Below are positions 11,620-22,598 of a DNA stretch of 64,000 nt, piece by piece. The notes beneath the pieces are model-generated. The model was not told where the DNA came from, did not search any database, and was given only the letters and a program-made list of their open reading frames with translations. Source of the DNA: Patiria pectinifera (taxonomy: Eukaryota; Echinodermata; Asteroidea; Valvatida; Asterinidae); NCBI GenBank assembly GCA_029964075.1, contig CM057147.1, positions 26,991,513 to 27,055,512 on the forward strand, in the 5' to 3' direction. The translations under genes were made by a program, and so were the position numbers. How positions within the stretch are numbered: position 1 is the first letter of the stretch; each line of letters opens with the position of its first letter.

Positions 11620-12170
11620 CAGGCCTGGTAAACGCCCTGACTGGGACTTAAGTGCTCAAAACGATGCAAAAGAAGATCAGGCCAACTTTACTCACTCTCA
11701 GCTAGCAAATTTCCAAAACTGTCATTGTGGGAAAGAAAAGTTCCTCAGTATTTCACCAACCAAGTTTGAAGACTCAATTAAATTTTTAAAGGAGACTTTT
11801 CTTCAATATTTGGCAGTGGCTTGCACAAGAGAGGGAAGTCAAGTGATTTCAAAATGAGGCTAAAGACTAGACTTCTACATGTCCATCCATGGTCCAACTG
11901 TTTGACAAGACTGACTTCTTCATTCATTGTCATTAGTCAGGTGCCTGACTATTGAGAAATGTGTAGAAATAGTGACCTAGTACCTGACATCCTAGATATT
12001 TCTTTTGGCACAGTCAGCTGACAGTTGATTGATGCAGTACTGAAGCGTTGTTGGACTGGTTGTTTCAGGTGCCGGTCTATTTTCTTGTATTGCATGTTTT
12101 CAATACCTTAAGTTTTGGGACTCTCATACACAGTGTTGAGAAACTCAAATTTTCGGACTGGTAAACGCCC
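11620..12170 (+). repeat. Dispersed repeat, plus copy of an inverted pair
   Basis: Shares GATCAGGCCAACTTTACTC, TTTTGGGACTCTCATACAC and GCAGTACTGAAGCG-type stretches, in opposite orientation, with 14600-14940. A 114-aa reading frame over part of it has no recognisable domain. Confidence 0.65.
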
Positions 12171-13217
12171 AACAATGACAGCAATGGTTTGTTGTGCATC
12201 AAAGTCTCTGCTGCAATATCACTATTCTACTCTGTTCTGTGTCACTAGAAAAAAAGTTTTCTCTTTATTTTTTAAAAAGTTCTTGTAGCTGTAGTTCTGG
12301 AATTCTAGACTTTTTGAAAAGACAGTATACTGATATGAAAAGTTTATTGTAAGGGAATCCTAAAGTTTTATTTGAATTAACTTTTGTGGAATTTTTTTTG
12401 AGTTTTGTGAAATATTACAGACTTTTCATGTAAACACCTATTACCCCAGCGAAAAAAGAAAAAAAAAATAATCGGCTCTCTTCATATTTTCGGATATAAT
12501 TTTTGCTAATCCCTTCAAATGATTGAGAAGTATATATGTATTTAAGGACAGCATTGTAATTTGCCAAAAGTGAAGATTATGTCACAAAGTACTAAAATGT
12601 AGTAAAAGTTATTGACCGCGAAGCAGTAATCAGTGATGTTTTAAATTTTATAGTCGAGCTGAACTGTCGAGATTGTACAAAATTAACAGCCTTAATGGCG
12701 GAGTCTTATCTTTCTATTGCTGAAATTGGATCAATTAAACTATGTGTATTGAGAAAAAGAGGAACACAAGTGTTTCGGTCTGTTGATTGTTGTGTTTTGA
12801 ACTATTGTATGTACACCTTATATGCAAATATCCAGTCCCACCTAATGGTCTCCAACCGTATGTAACCCCCCCCCCCCCCTTCCCCTCCCCTTGCCCAAAT
12901 TCAGGTGTTGCTGTACCTACGTGGGAATGTTGTGAATTGTTGATCTCCATGCAATTCATTTCTATTATTTACGGAATTGCAACAGGAAATTCACACCTTC
13001 CCCTTCCCCCAAAAAATGCAAGTATGCCCCTCAATTTTCAAATAGAAAAAATCAATCATCATTGAATGGATTGACAATATGGATGGGAACTTTCATGGTT
13101 GTTGCGAAAATTGCTTGAAATTTTATTGTTACACTGTATTGGATTTCCTGCAACACTAAACAAAAACAATTTTTTTTTCTTCGGATGTCAACGTTGAGGG
13201 CGCTATTATTATTCATC

Positions 13218-13263
13218 ATGGCGGCGCCCATGACACTTGCTGGAAAAGTGGCCGTCGTGACGG
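13218..13263 (+). CDS. SDR exon 1
   Basis: Start codon to donor GTAGG at 13264. Encodes [15 protein letters not shown] plus the first base of Gly. Holds the first beta strand of the Rossmann fold. Confidence 0.93.
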
Positions 13264-16200
13264 GTAGGTTGAGTTTTTGTTTTTAGAATTTCTCTCTCAG
13301 CATGTTCAGGCTCCATGATGATTGATGAGGTACAGCATCTTTGAGTCAATAGCAGAGGACGTTTGACCTTAGTGTGACTCGCGGAAAGATTCCCATATCT
13401 GTCCATCATCTTGACACCCTCCCTGTCGATGCCTAGCCTGTTGTGCACAAACCCAATGGAATGGGACTGGTCTGAAAATTTCTAAGTCAAAAGTGTTTTC
13501 TCAGTAAAAATTCAAACTTTGTCCCTGCTAATTTTGACTTTTTAGGACATATTATCACTTTTCGATGGCTGATAGGTCATTTAATGGAAAAATTACTGAT
13601 GGCTATAGCTTGAGTAACTCCAGCTGACATGCTCATATTCATTCACATGCTACATGTGAATGAATATGAGCATGTCAGCTGGAGTTACTCAAGCTATGAT
13701 GGCTAGATAATGGGAATCTTTCCGGGCCTAAGAATTGATGCACCCTGAATGCGCAAAATCATGTTGATTTGCATGGCATCAACTTTACTGAAAAGGAAAT
13801 TTGGAGAGAGTTTGTCCAAAATGACTGCAGAATGTTTTTCAAGGTCATGGATATTATAAAATGAACGTTTTATGTTGCCTGATTATTAACCAGGTAAGTA
13901 GCTTCTATCTAGCTAAAGGTAATATACTAGCAAGACAAAAAAAAAGTATAGATTTCAAGACAAGCATGACAAGGAAATACAACTTTACAGGAAATTTCAG
14001 CATGCATCGCCGTGCAGCTTTAAATAAGTTCAGTATCTGAGATATTCCCTTTTCCTCCCCCCTTTCACTTTTTTTCAAATTTGCCATTAAGAAGCTTGGC
14101 ATAGAAATACAGAATGCACCATTGTCATTCAGTTATACTGTTTTATACTTTCAACCACCAGGGAGTCAAGTCAACTGTTCCTACTACTTTCTTGGGCTTG
14201 TTTCGTGATTGGTTTCTTCTTGCATTCGACAGGTGCCAGCTCTGGTATAGGCTGGGCCACCAGTGTGCTGTTTGCAAAGCTGGGAGCAAAGTTATCAGTC
14301 ACTGGGAGGAATGCCACTAACTTGGACAAGGTGGCCAATATATGCCAGGACAATGGATCTGATCCGGTGAGGAGAAAGTACACGTGTCAGACTTCCCTTG
14401 CGTGAATGTCTGACATTAAATCATGGCTGTGACAGTCAAAATACCATGGTGCAGGGATTAATGGGCTGGTCCATTATGGACATTTTAGAGAAATTTGTTG
14501 CCAAAAATTATCAGTAGATCAGCACACAGTTGTATTACTCCTTTCAACATTATCAGCAAGGCACGTAGGTTTATCCATTATTTTTTCAGGGCACTTGCCC
14601 TAAAATCTTCTTACAAATGTAATGGATCAGTGCTAGTCTAAAAACTTGGGACTCTCATTACTGTGTATGAGAGTTCCAAAACTTAAAGATAGTAAAAATA
14701 TGCAACACAAACAAATTGACTGGCTCATAAACCACCAGTCCAACACCCTTTAGTACTGCGTCTATCAACTGTGTCAAAAGAAACATCTTGTACCTACTCT
14801 CTATTTTTACACATTGGCTGGTGGAATACTGAGGACCTTGTCTTTACCTCATAAAAGTTTTGGAGAATTTTGTTAGTTGAAGAGTGAGTAAAGTTGGCCT
14901 GATTTTGTTTTGCATGTTATTCTGCGGTCAAGGGCCCAGTCTGGATCAGTGCTATATATTTCACCTTTTTTTTTATTTCCCAGTTGGTTGTTGCTGGGGA
15001 TTTGACTAATGAGGAGGACAACCACAATCTCATTCAGAAGACACTGAAACACTTTGGCAAATTGGACATCTTGGTAATAACATCACCAGTCTTTTCTTTA
15101 TGTTTTCTTTTTCAATGTATTAGGCATGTTAGGGGCCACTCAGAATAGTCGATGTTTAATAATGTCGATATTTTTTTTCAAAATTGTGGGTGGGTCAAAG
15201 GAAATAACTGAAAATCAAAATTCAGTTTTCCATTAAAGTAATAGAAAAACAAAAGAAAAAGAAGTCATTGGGATGACATTGCATGCAGCACCATACTCTT
15301 CACTTTTTGCTGGCATGACTGTGAGCTGGATGGGAACTGTCGGTGAACTCAAATAACCATTATTTGGTTTGAAAAAATTTAGGATGACCGGATTTTGATA
15401 TCTCCGATTTCTCCCACCATAACAATGTATCTGCTATGGCTGACCATCATTTAGGTTTAAATTGATTAAAGGATAATGTATTCTTCCCATGATTTGAAGC
15501 CAAAAAAGTACCTTTCTGAAGATTTTTCTTGAAGAAAGTAAAAAACCCAAAATTATTTTTTAATTGTGTGCTACTTGGACCAAATCATCTTCTTTTTAAA
15601 AAAATGATGATGAGTGGGTGGCCCATTATCTCTGCACCAAAACACAGCCTTTTAGTTACTCCTACTTTTCCTACTTTTTCCTTGTTTGTTTACCTTGCTT
15701 CTACTTGTCCTACTTGTTTCTTGAAATTCTTAGTTGTTCCTTCCTTTTTTGTCCCACAACTTGAAATTCAAAAAGAGTTTCTGAAACACAAGGGTAACAG
15801 TTATTATTATCTTTATGCAAAATTAAAGTCAGGATCAGTTCATTAAAAAACTTTTTTGAGCAAGACAAACAAACTGAGGGGTTTCTTTGAGATTTATGCT
15901 GTGTTATTTTGTTTTTGTCTTGTTTGTATTGTTTTCTTAATATAAATCATACTTTGTTGTCAAGGGCCTTAAGTTGAAATGCAGCAACATCCTGGAACTA
16001 TCATCAAAGGGAACTTTTTGGGAAAGTCAAATTACATCTAAATTGACCACAGATTAAAATGTAATTTAAATAAATAACAAAAAAATTAGAGTTTCATTGT
16101 GTGTTTCATCAGGTGAACTGCGCTGGTATCATATCAATGGGAACCATTGAAACAACAAGCATGGAGGCCTACGACACCATGATGAATGCAAACGTCAGGT

Positions 16201-19200
16201 AAATGCAACATTCCCCTATATTCCTTTGTCTGTCATTCACTGGTTTCACTGTATTGAGCCACAGATTTCTTGAATTTTCTGAATTATTGGATTATCTGTG
16301 TTCTTGACAGTGACCGTTGATTGAAGTCAGCATGTACAAAAATTTGACAATTGTTTTTTTACAATAATCATAATACAGAGATGCCACTTTTCAGGTTTTA
16401 ACCTGAATTCAGGGTTTTTTTCAAAAAAGTGTGAAAAGTGCTGGATTTGGTCTGAAACATCTAGAAAAAACATTATTTTTTTAAAGGGGGTAAGGATAGT
16501 TTCAGGTTTTTTAGTAGTGTTTCAGGCTTTTTATTGCTATATTGGTGGCATCTCTGATAATAGATCACTAAGTTTCCAAACTGACGCCAATAAGAAGAAA
16601 TTTTCCTGTAGTCCAGCGGATATGTGAAACAATTGTGCAATTTTGCATAAAACCTCACAGAAAGGTTTATTTCATGAGACAATTATTTTCAGATGCGGAG
16701 TCATCACAAACTCACCCTTTTAGAGGTGTGGCAGCCATTTTGAGAAATGGGGGGGGGGGGGTTGACTCATTGTGCTCTCCGTTGCAATGTTCATATTCAT
16801 TTCTGTGTGGATTCTTTTTCCATTATTACTCACCGTGTACGAATCTAATAGGGGGCCTAATATTTTTAATAGTCTACTTTTAGGGAGCATCAATCCCACA
16901 TTAAGCAATAATTACTGAGCTCTCCCTTTCTAAATCCTGCTCTGAAACCTCCCAAAACCTTCTTATGTACTAGGAAGGTTCTTGGAGGCTTAGATTTATC
17001 TCGCTCAAGGGTATTATTTCTGATTGTTGTTAACCAGGTCAATATTTCATTTGACGTCGCTGGCCGTGCCCCACCTGATTGAAACGAAAGGCAATATCGT
17101 CAATGTCTCCAGTGTCAATGGTCTCCGGGCGGTGAGTAGCCTTTTAGAATACTGACCCAAAATACGAGCCTAATCAGAGGATTTCTCTCGGCAGTCTGGT
17201 TGACACAGTGGTCCATTCCCTGCTATTCACTTCTAGTGACCACGGTTCGAATCCTTACTCAGTGCATCATTGGATTTGTTGTGATTTTGAAAACATTTTT
17301 CTTCTGAGAATGAACTCATTGTTCTTCCTCGCCGCAAGCTGATGTTTCCTTCATTTTCTTGTCCTAAAAACAAAGTTCATGGCTGCTTTTTCAGAGAAAC
17401 CTTTCCTTAAGGGTTCTTAGCCTATCACATTGAAGAATGAAGGGGTGCTGACCCTTGAAGCCAAAATATTGCAACTATCAAACACCCAGTTATGCACACT
17501 CTTGATGAATTACCCCATGCAAGAGTTGTATTTGTATTTTTGTATTGTTTTATTTCCATTTGTCACAAATGAATATAATGCAAATGCAACAGATTATTTA
17601 CTACAACAATAACTAAAATTAATAGAATGCTAATACATGTACAACACTTTGATCAATTAAACATAAATGGTGACAGATGGGGGAACCAGGAAAAAAGCCT
17701 AAGCTTATACAGAGCCTGGTCCCGTTTGTGAATAACTTATGAAATAAACAACAATTATAGCTATAATTTAAAACAGTGGTCAATAAATTAATTAATTAAT
17801 TATTTACTTGGCATAATAGTAGAAAAACTGAAGGAAATTGAAATATACATGTACTAATTTACAATATAACATTTGATTATGATGGAGTGTGACTGTGGTT
17901 TAATACCACACGTTGAGCAGGAATGCCAGTTCTCAGGCTATAGCCTGAATTCACGCTTTCCATCCTTCACAGTCCGGAAAAATAAATCCTTGTGTAGCAG
18001 CCACAGGGGAAAACATTGTGCATGCAGTGCCCCATACATGTAGCAATTGCCATGCTAGCTGGATACACGAATGTATCTATTGTAAGTTCAAAGTAGACGT
18101 ACATGTACATAATGTACACGTGTGGTAATGCAATGTGTATATGGTGTATTGCAATCGTTTTGTGCATTTGCCTATCTTTCACGTGTTTGGTTAATTAAAT
18201 TTGTGTTCACCTTTGAATTGCAGTTCCCAGGAGTCTTAGCGTACTGTATGTCCAAGAGTGCTCTCGACCAGTTCACCAGAGTCACTGCATTAGGTCAGTA
18301 TATGCAAATATAATATAGGTCAGTATATGCAATGTTAAAGTTGCGTTCCCCTTGCTATTTTTCAGTTTCATCCCCAAAAAACAGATTCTTTTTCTAAATT
18401 GCTATATTCCAGATATGCAAAGGTTATTCAGTTTTAAAAGAGACATCGACTGAGAAAAAACCACCCCATGTTTAGTTATTGAAACTTTACCAGTTTCAAA
18501 GAGTTGGCTGCCAGACAATCATTCCTTCTTGCGGGGTAGGTTGGCCCCCACCCCACAATCAGTATCAATAATGACGGACCAAGAGCCAGTCTGCTCACAA
18601 ATTGGATCGGTTTGTGCTCTAAAACAAAAACCTTTTTTTCAGAGGGTTGCAGCCGTCCGTAGAAAAAAAAGTTTAGTTGGAATCAAGTATAAAAATCCAA
18701 TTTGCTGAAGAGCAGGGGAATGCATCTTTAATTTTTGGTTGCATTTACAATATAGTTGTTTAGATTTCCTTTTGAGTCTTAAAACTGAGTCAAAACAGCA
18801 ACAGTAAGAAAACCCAAAGTCCACTTTTAGAAGTGTTCATTGTTCAATACAAGATGAGCCTTTTATTTTCAACCATTTTCAAAGCAGTGTCATACAGTTT
18901 TTTACTAGGTGTTTCAGATATGAACTTTAAAAGGGGTCTTTGGAAATTATTAGGTGTTTTAAGTCCTTTGTTAATCACCAGCAGTTGGATTTCAATGCAA
19001 ATAAAAAGAAAAAAGTTTCTTATATTTTATCCCATATTATTAATGCATACTATCGTTTTTTATTTTGTTTTCAGAGCTGGCGCCAAAAGGAGTGCGTGTG
19101 AATTCAATAAAGTAAGTGTACAGCAAACTAGATTTATTTACACTAACAGTGGCGTCATCAACCTACCTGATTTTGTTGTTGAATTGTATAAAATTTTGAA

Positions 19201-20374
19201 TTGCAAAATTGTATTTGTTACTATTTCTTTGATAGTCCTGGTGTAATTGTAACCAACTTGCAGAAAGCTGGCGGTCTTGATGATGAGGCTTATGCAAAGG
19301 TTTGTCACCTTATTTATCGTCTTAACTCAGAGGGTAAAGAGTTGTTATCGCGAAATATTTTGGATTGTTTTCTTTCCAAAAGTCTTTGCCCTCGCGTAGT
19401 GATCTGCTATTTCCCGGGTTGACAGAATTGTTCAAGTTGCAGAATTTATACTTCAGTATTTATACTACATTCATAAATACCTGAGACAGTTTACCCATTC
19501 CTCATTGGTCAAAAGTCCATCACGTGGTCGGTTTTAAACAGTTGATAAAACACAAACTGGTTTTAAACACTTTTTTTCCGGTGTCACATGAATTAGGACT
19601 CCTATGAAATCTAGTCCCTTTCACTCTTTTATTGGTTGAACCCTCGCAATCTTCACTTAGGCATGCAATACTACCGATGAGTCCTTATTTCAGAGTGTCC
19701 TAAATTCACACTACACCGGCACCGCTGTGTTCTGCGCCACATTGCGAAGTATGTGCCACACGCGTGCCAATCTCCATATAAGGAGATTTTTACTGCTACT
19801 CACGTGAGGCAAATACCATAAACACAGCTAGAGGGGTGTTTCACCAAACATAAAGTAAAATTGTTGAACAAAATCATTGGAATTTTATAATTTTTGACTT
19901 GTTTTGACTTTTTGACTGAAAGGTATTGATGAATGGGAGTATTAAATTATGTGCTTGGTCGTTTTAAACATGTATGTTGAAAACCGGCTTTATCCGCGTC
20001 CAGGCTCCAAGCCGGTTTTAAACGTACTTGTTTAAACTGGCCAAGCACTTATTTATTCCCTTAATACGTGTAATACTCACCCTGCACCTTCGTCACCAGT
20101 TTGGAATAAAAATCCTACTCTAACTCCAATAAGCCACCTTGAAAAACCATATATGGATATGTTCACTGACCAAATAAATAAATCAAATTTTTCCCCCACA
20201 AATTGTCACGTGCAGTTTTTAGAACGCACAAAGACCACTCACGCCCTCGGACGACCCGGGCAGCCAGATGAAGCAGCCAATGCCATCGCTTTCCTGGCGT
20301 CTGACGCTGCGACGTTCATCACAGGGGCTACCCTACCAGTGGACGGGGGACGGCATGCCATGTGCCCTCGATAA
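13218..20374 (+). CDS. Classical short-chain dehydrogenase/reductase (259 aa, nine exons)
   Basis: NAD(P)(H)-dependent oxidoreductase, classical SDR with a FabG-like sequence; the substrate cannot be named from sequence. Exons: 13218-13263, 14233-14366, 14984-15073, 16113-16198, 17038-17131, 18224-18293, 19075-19111, 19236-19299, 20216-20374; together 780 nt in one frame. Seen: TGASSGIG dinucleotide-binding motif (from residue 15), a VNCAG motif in place of NNAG, catalytic Ser144, Tyr157 and Lys161 with YCMSK spacing, VRVNSINPGVI, and [11 protein letters not shown] near the C-terminus. The length is normal for the family. The start ATG has A at -3 and G at +4. There is no signal peptide and no clear targeting tail. 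Homologues are often named 3-oxoacyl-ACP reductase-like; that name does not establish activity. Confidence 0.95.
13605..13697. mobile_element. Perfect palindrome with target-site duplication
   Basis: Two 45-bp arms (13605-13649 and 13653-13697) are exact reverse complements around the 3-nt loop CTA. GATGGCT flanks both sides exactly (13598-13604 and 13698-13704), or TGATGGCT if one end base is shared. This is a minimal foldback transposon with almost no interior. It sits in SDR intron 1. Confidence 0.93.
14233..14366 (+). CDS. SDR exon 2
   Basis: Acceptor CGACAG to 14232, donor GTGAGG at 14367. Encodes [14 protein letters not shown] through DNGSDP, completing the glycine-rich cofactor motif. 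Confidence 0.95.
14600..14940 (-). repeat. Dispersed repeat, minus copy of an inverted pair
   Basis: Reverse-orientation relative of 11620-12170 with an internal deletion. It lies in intron 2 of the SDR gene; its partner is upstream of the gene, so exons 1 and 2 sit between inverted copies. Confidence 0.6.
14984..15073 (+). CDS. SDR exon 3
   Basis: Acceptor TTCCCAG, donor GTAATA. 30 codons, [12 protein letters not shown] through KLDIL. The GDLT matches the usual D[VL]T adenine-ring stabilising position. Confidence 0.95.
16113..16198 (+). CDS. SDR exon 4
   Basis: Acceptor CATCAG, donor GTAAAT at 16199. Encodes [10 protein letters not shown] through MMNANV; the NCAG motif stabilises the central sheet. 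Confidence 0.95.
17038..17131 (+). CDS. SDR exon 5 with catalytic Ser
   Basis: Acceptor AACCAG, donor GTGAGT at 17132. Encodes [16 protein letters not shown] ... [13 protein letters not shown]; Ser144 is the catalytic serine. Confidence 0.95.
17190..17470 (+). repeat. tRNA-like SINE
   Basis: TCTGGTTGACACAGTGGTCC then CCACGGTTCGAATCC have A-box and B-box-like spacing, followed by an unrelated body. It lies in SDR intron 5. Confidence 0.5.
18224..18293 (+). CDS. SDR exon 6 with catalytic Tyr and Lys
   Basis: Acceptor TTGCAG, donor GTCAGT at 18294. Encodes [18 protein letters not shown]; Tyr157 and Lys161 form the active site with Ser144. Confidence 0.95.
19075..19111 (+). CDS. SDR exon 7 (37 nt)
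   Basis: Acceptor TTTCAG, donor GTAAGT at 19112. Very short exon coding [12 protein letters not shown]; joining it restores the frame on both sides. Confidence 0.92.
19236..19299 (+). CDS. SDR exon 8
   Basis: Acceptor GATAG to 19235, donor GTTTGT at 19300. Encodes (N)[21 protein letters not shown], the mobile loop over the active site. Confidence 0.92.
19468..20075. repeat. MITE TTCATAAATACC, copy 1
   Basis: Begins TTCATAAATACCTGAGACAG; AAGGTATTGATGAATGGGA lies near the right. Copies at 24681-25195 and 62646-62940 share the ends and the interior AATCTCCAT and GGGGTGTTT regions. In SDR intron 8. Confidence 0.75.
20216..20374 (+). CDS. SDR exon 9
   Basis: Acceptor GTGCAG to 20215, stop TAA at 20372-20374. 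Encodes [19 protein letters not shown] ... [15 protein letters not shown], the SDR C-terminal signature. Confidence 0.95.
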   Translation, partial: FLERTKTTHALGRPGQPDEAANAIAFLASDAATFITGATLPVDGGRHAMCPR

Positions 20375-20401
20375 AACGAAACTTGGATGGTACAGAGAAC
20401 T

Positions 20402-20760
20402 GTAATTAGTCCATCACAAGTCGAATCATAAGCCAAAGAACTAGTCAAATCACAAGTCAATGTTTGTTAAAGCTTAAGTTACATGGGATGAATAAAGGCA
20501 GGTCTTTGTCACACTTCATTTGAATATTAGCTTATGACTTGACACGAATGATTTGTGGTGGACTTGTGATGAAGTGATTCAACTGTGGTGGATTTATTTA
20601 GTTCCAAGTTTGTTTTACCCAAACTAAGAAAATATGAAGTGGAATTTGCCAAGAGCTACAATTAAAGGTACAGACTTTTAAAAGAAGTTTTGCACAATGT
20701 AGGGTTGTAGAGCAATCCATCACAAGTCAATCACTAGTGATTAAGTCAATCATGAGGTAG
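20402..20760. repeat. CATCACAAGT-type MITE in SDR 3' region
   Basis: CCATCACAAGTCGAATCATA at the left, GTGGACTTGTGATGAAG at about 20559-20575 and CCATCACAAGTCAATCACTAG near 20717 are inverted and direct arms of the family also seen at 55446, 57105 and 60245. Confidence 0.65.
20491..20496 (+). promoter_or_regulatory. Candidate SDR poly(A) signal
   Basis: AATAAA about 117 bp after the stop. It lies inside a CATCACAAGT-type repeat (20402-20760), so a mobile element probably supplies the mRNA end. Confidence 0.55.
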
Positions 20761-22380
20761 GATTTTACTGAGCCAATGAGCATCACGGAGAAGAGCTTGG
20801 GGTGCAAGGGGACATCTTCCCCCCCAAAAAAAATTTGAAAAAATTAAAAAGGACAACAGAGAGCACAAGAAAATGAAAAAAAAAGGACACGAGGAAATGA
20901 AGTTTTATTAAAGCATTGACCAGCTAGGGCTTAATTACGTAAAGAAAAAGGTCACTTTTACCATGAGGGTAATATTTTGACTTTGCCCCTCCTCACTGGT
21001 TGACGGCTATAGCCGCACTCCGTTATGCCGTATGCCGTCTGTGGGTGGCTTCTAGGCAGCTGCTACTGTGCAGTACCACTACTGCCACTACTGCCACTAC
21101 CGGTACTTCGCAGAGGCTACTGTGCATTGATGCGTATAAGCCTGTGCAGTGAGGCATGGAAATCCAGCCGCAAGGGGTTAAGTGCATGTGTATAAACCCA
21201 GCCGCAAGGGGTTAAGCGCATGTGTATAAACCATACATCCTGCAGTGTATCTAAGGATTTTATCTGTTCTTACAGGGTAAATTTTGTGCTAGTGCCGCAA
21301 GGAATAATGAACAAATTCTGTAGTTAGCAGTGTCGTGCACTCTGCCAAGAACTCCAAAAACGTTGAGCCTGAATATAGACCTTATGCATTAAGGTGGAGT
21401 CAGAGGGCAATGGTTTTGTATTGCTGGGATGGGCGTGAAAACACGAGTTACTTTTGTGTAGTGTGACCATGGAATTATCATGGAATTTAATTAAATTGAA
21501 TGAAAGATGACTCTTCTGTAATAATAGTAGATATTATCAAGTGCAAGATGTTGAAAATCTATAAATTGTTGTTTTGCTGGAACGAAGCCAGCATATAATA
21601 CAATGTCATATTACAGATGTCAAATTTTTGGGGGGGGGGGGAGGATTGGTGGGGACGCAAGCTCACTTTTATTTTTTTTTGCAGCATCAACTGACAATGA
21701 TCATAATGAGAATCATTTGTGAAACATAATAAGGGCACAGTTACCATCCCCATTTTGAAATTATGTACATGGTAGAACTAATACCCTGTAGTTTTAAACA
21801 TTGCAGCTTATAGCTAAGCAGCAACAGTGCTACACAGCTTTGGGCATGTTGGTATTTTAATCAGTACGAACACTTTAATCAAATGACTTAACTTAGTGTG
21901 CTTAAAATCAAGTATTCAATTCACTTATAAAATGTTTCAAAGCATTGCAAAAAAAATTGAAATTCATATTTTTCGTCCGATTTTTGTTTAAACTTGTTAT
22001 TTGTGTAAACATTTAAAAAAAAAATTATCCTTTATTCAAAGGCATTTTAATATTTGTTATTGTTACTGATTTTCTATTATTGATTAGCATTAAAATTTCA
22101 TATGAAATATATGGAAATCAATGTGTTGTCTTTTTGCTCACACTCACAGCTTGCAAATTTGCATTAATTGATATATTTTTGGATTATCGTTTCAAAATAA
22201 CTCGGGGGGGGGTGGAGGTGATTGACATGCGGTGCTTTGTTATCAAAATGTTCTCTGATGGTTTACCATATTTAGAACTTTTGAGAAACCGCGCGCCGTA
22301 TGAATGGTTAATCAATAGCGAACACTCCCTCGACGTCTGTGCGTACATTTAGATCGACATTTATGTATGCAGGTTTGGGG
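20761..22380. other. Intergenic between SDR and ttd14, no gene seen
   Basis: AT-rich with several homopolymer runs (a G run at about 21631). At about 21165-21225 an imperfect short duplication repeats CAGCCGCAAGGGGTTAAG. The region turns CpG-rich from about 22380 towards the ttd14 start. Confidence 0.5.
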
Positions 22381-22555
22381 CCAGTCTATCACCCAATGGG
22401 ATTACGGAAAGCGCGCCACGAGGAGCGCGCCATTATTGCGTAGTAGTAAACAAACGTGAACTGCAGTGTTTATGTTTACCCGAGTGCGCGGTGTGTTTCG
22501 TGTATTTCCTTGTCAAATTTCACTTCAAAGTGTCGTTAAATCTAGCCGGTCGACC

Positions 22556-22598
22556 ATGGAGAAGGAGAGGAAAATCTATAAGATCGTCCTGACTGGAG
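22556..22598 (+). CDS. ttd14 exon 1
   Basis: Encodes [14 protein letters not shown]; donor GTAATG at 22599. The Walker A glycine run is split by intron 1. Confidence 0.92.

Noticed and set aside
18833..19246. 137-aa plus frame containing SDR exon 7 in another frame
   Set aside because: Intronic sequence read through a splice acceptor; the SDR protein needs a different frame with the 37-nt exon.
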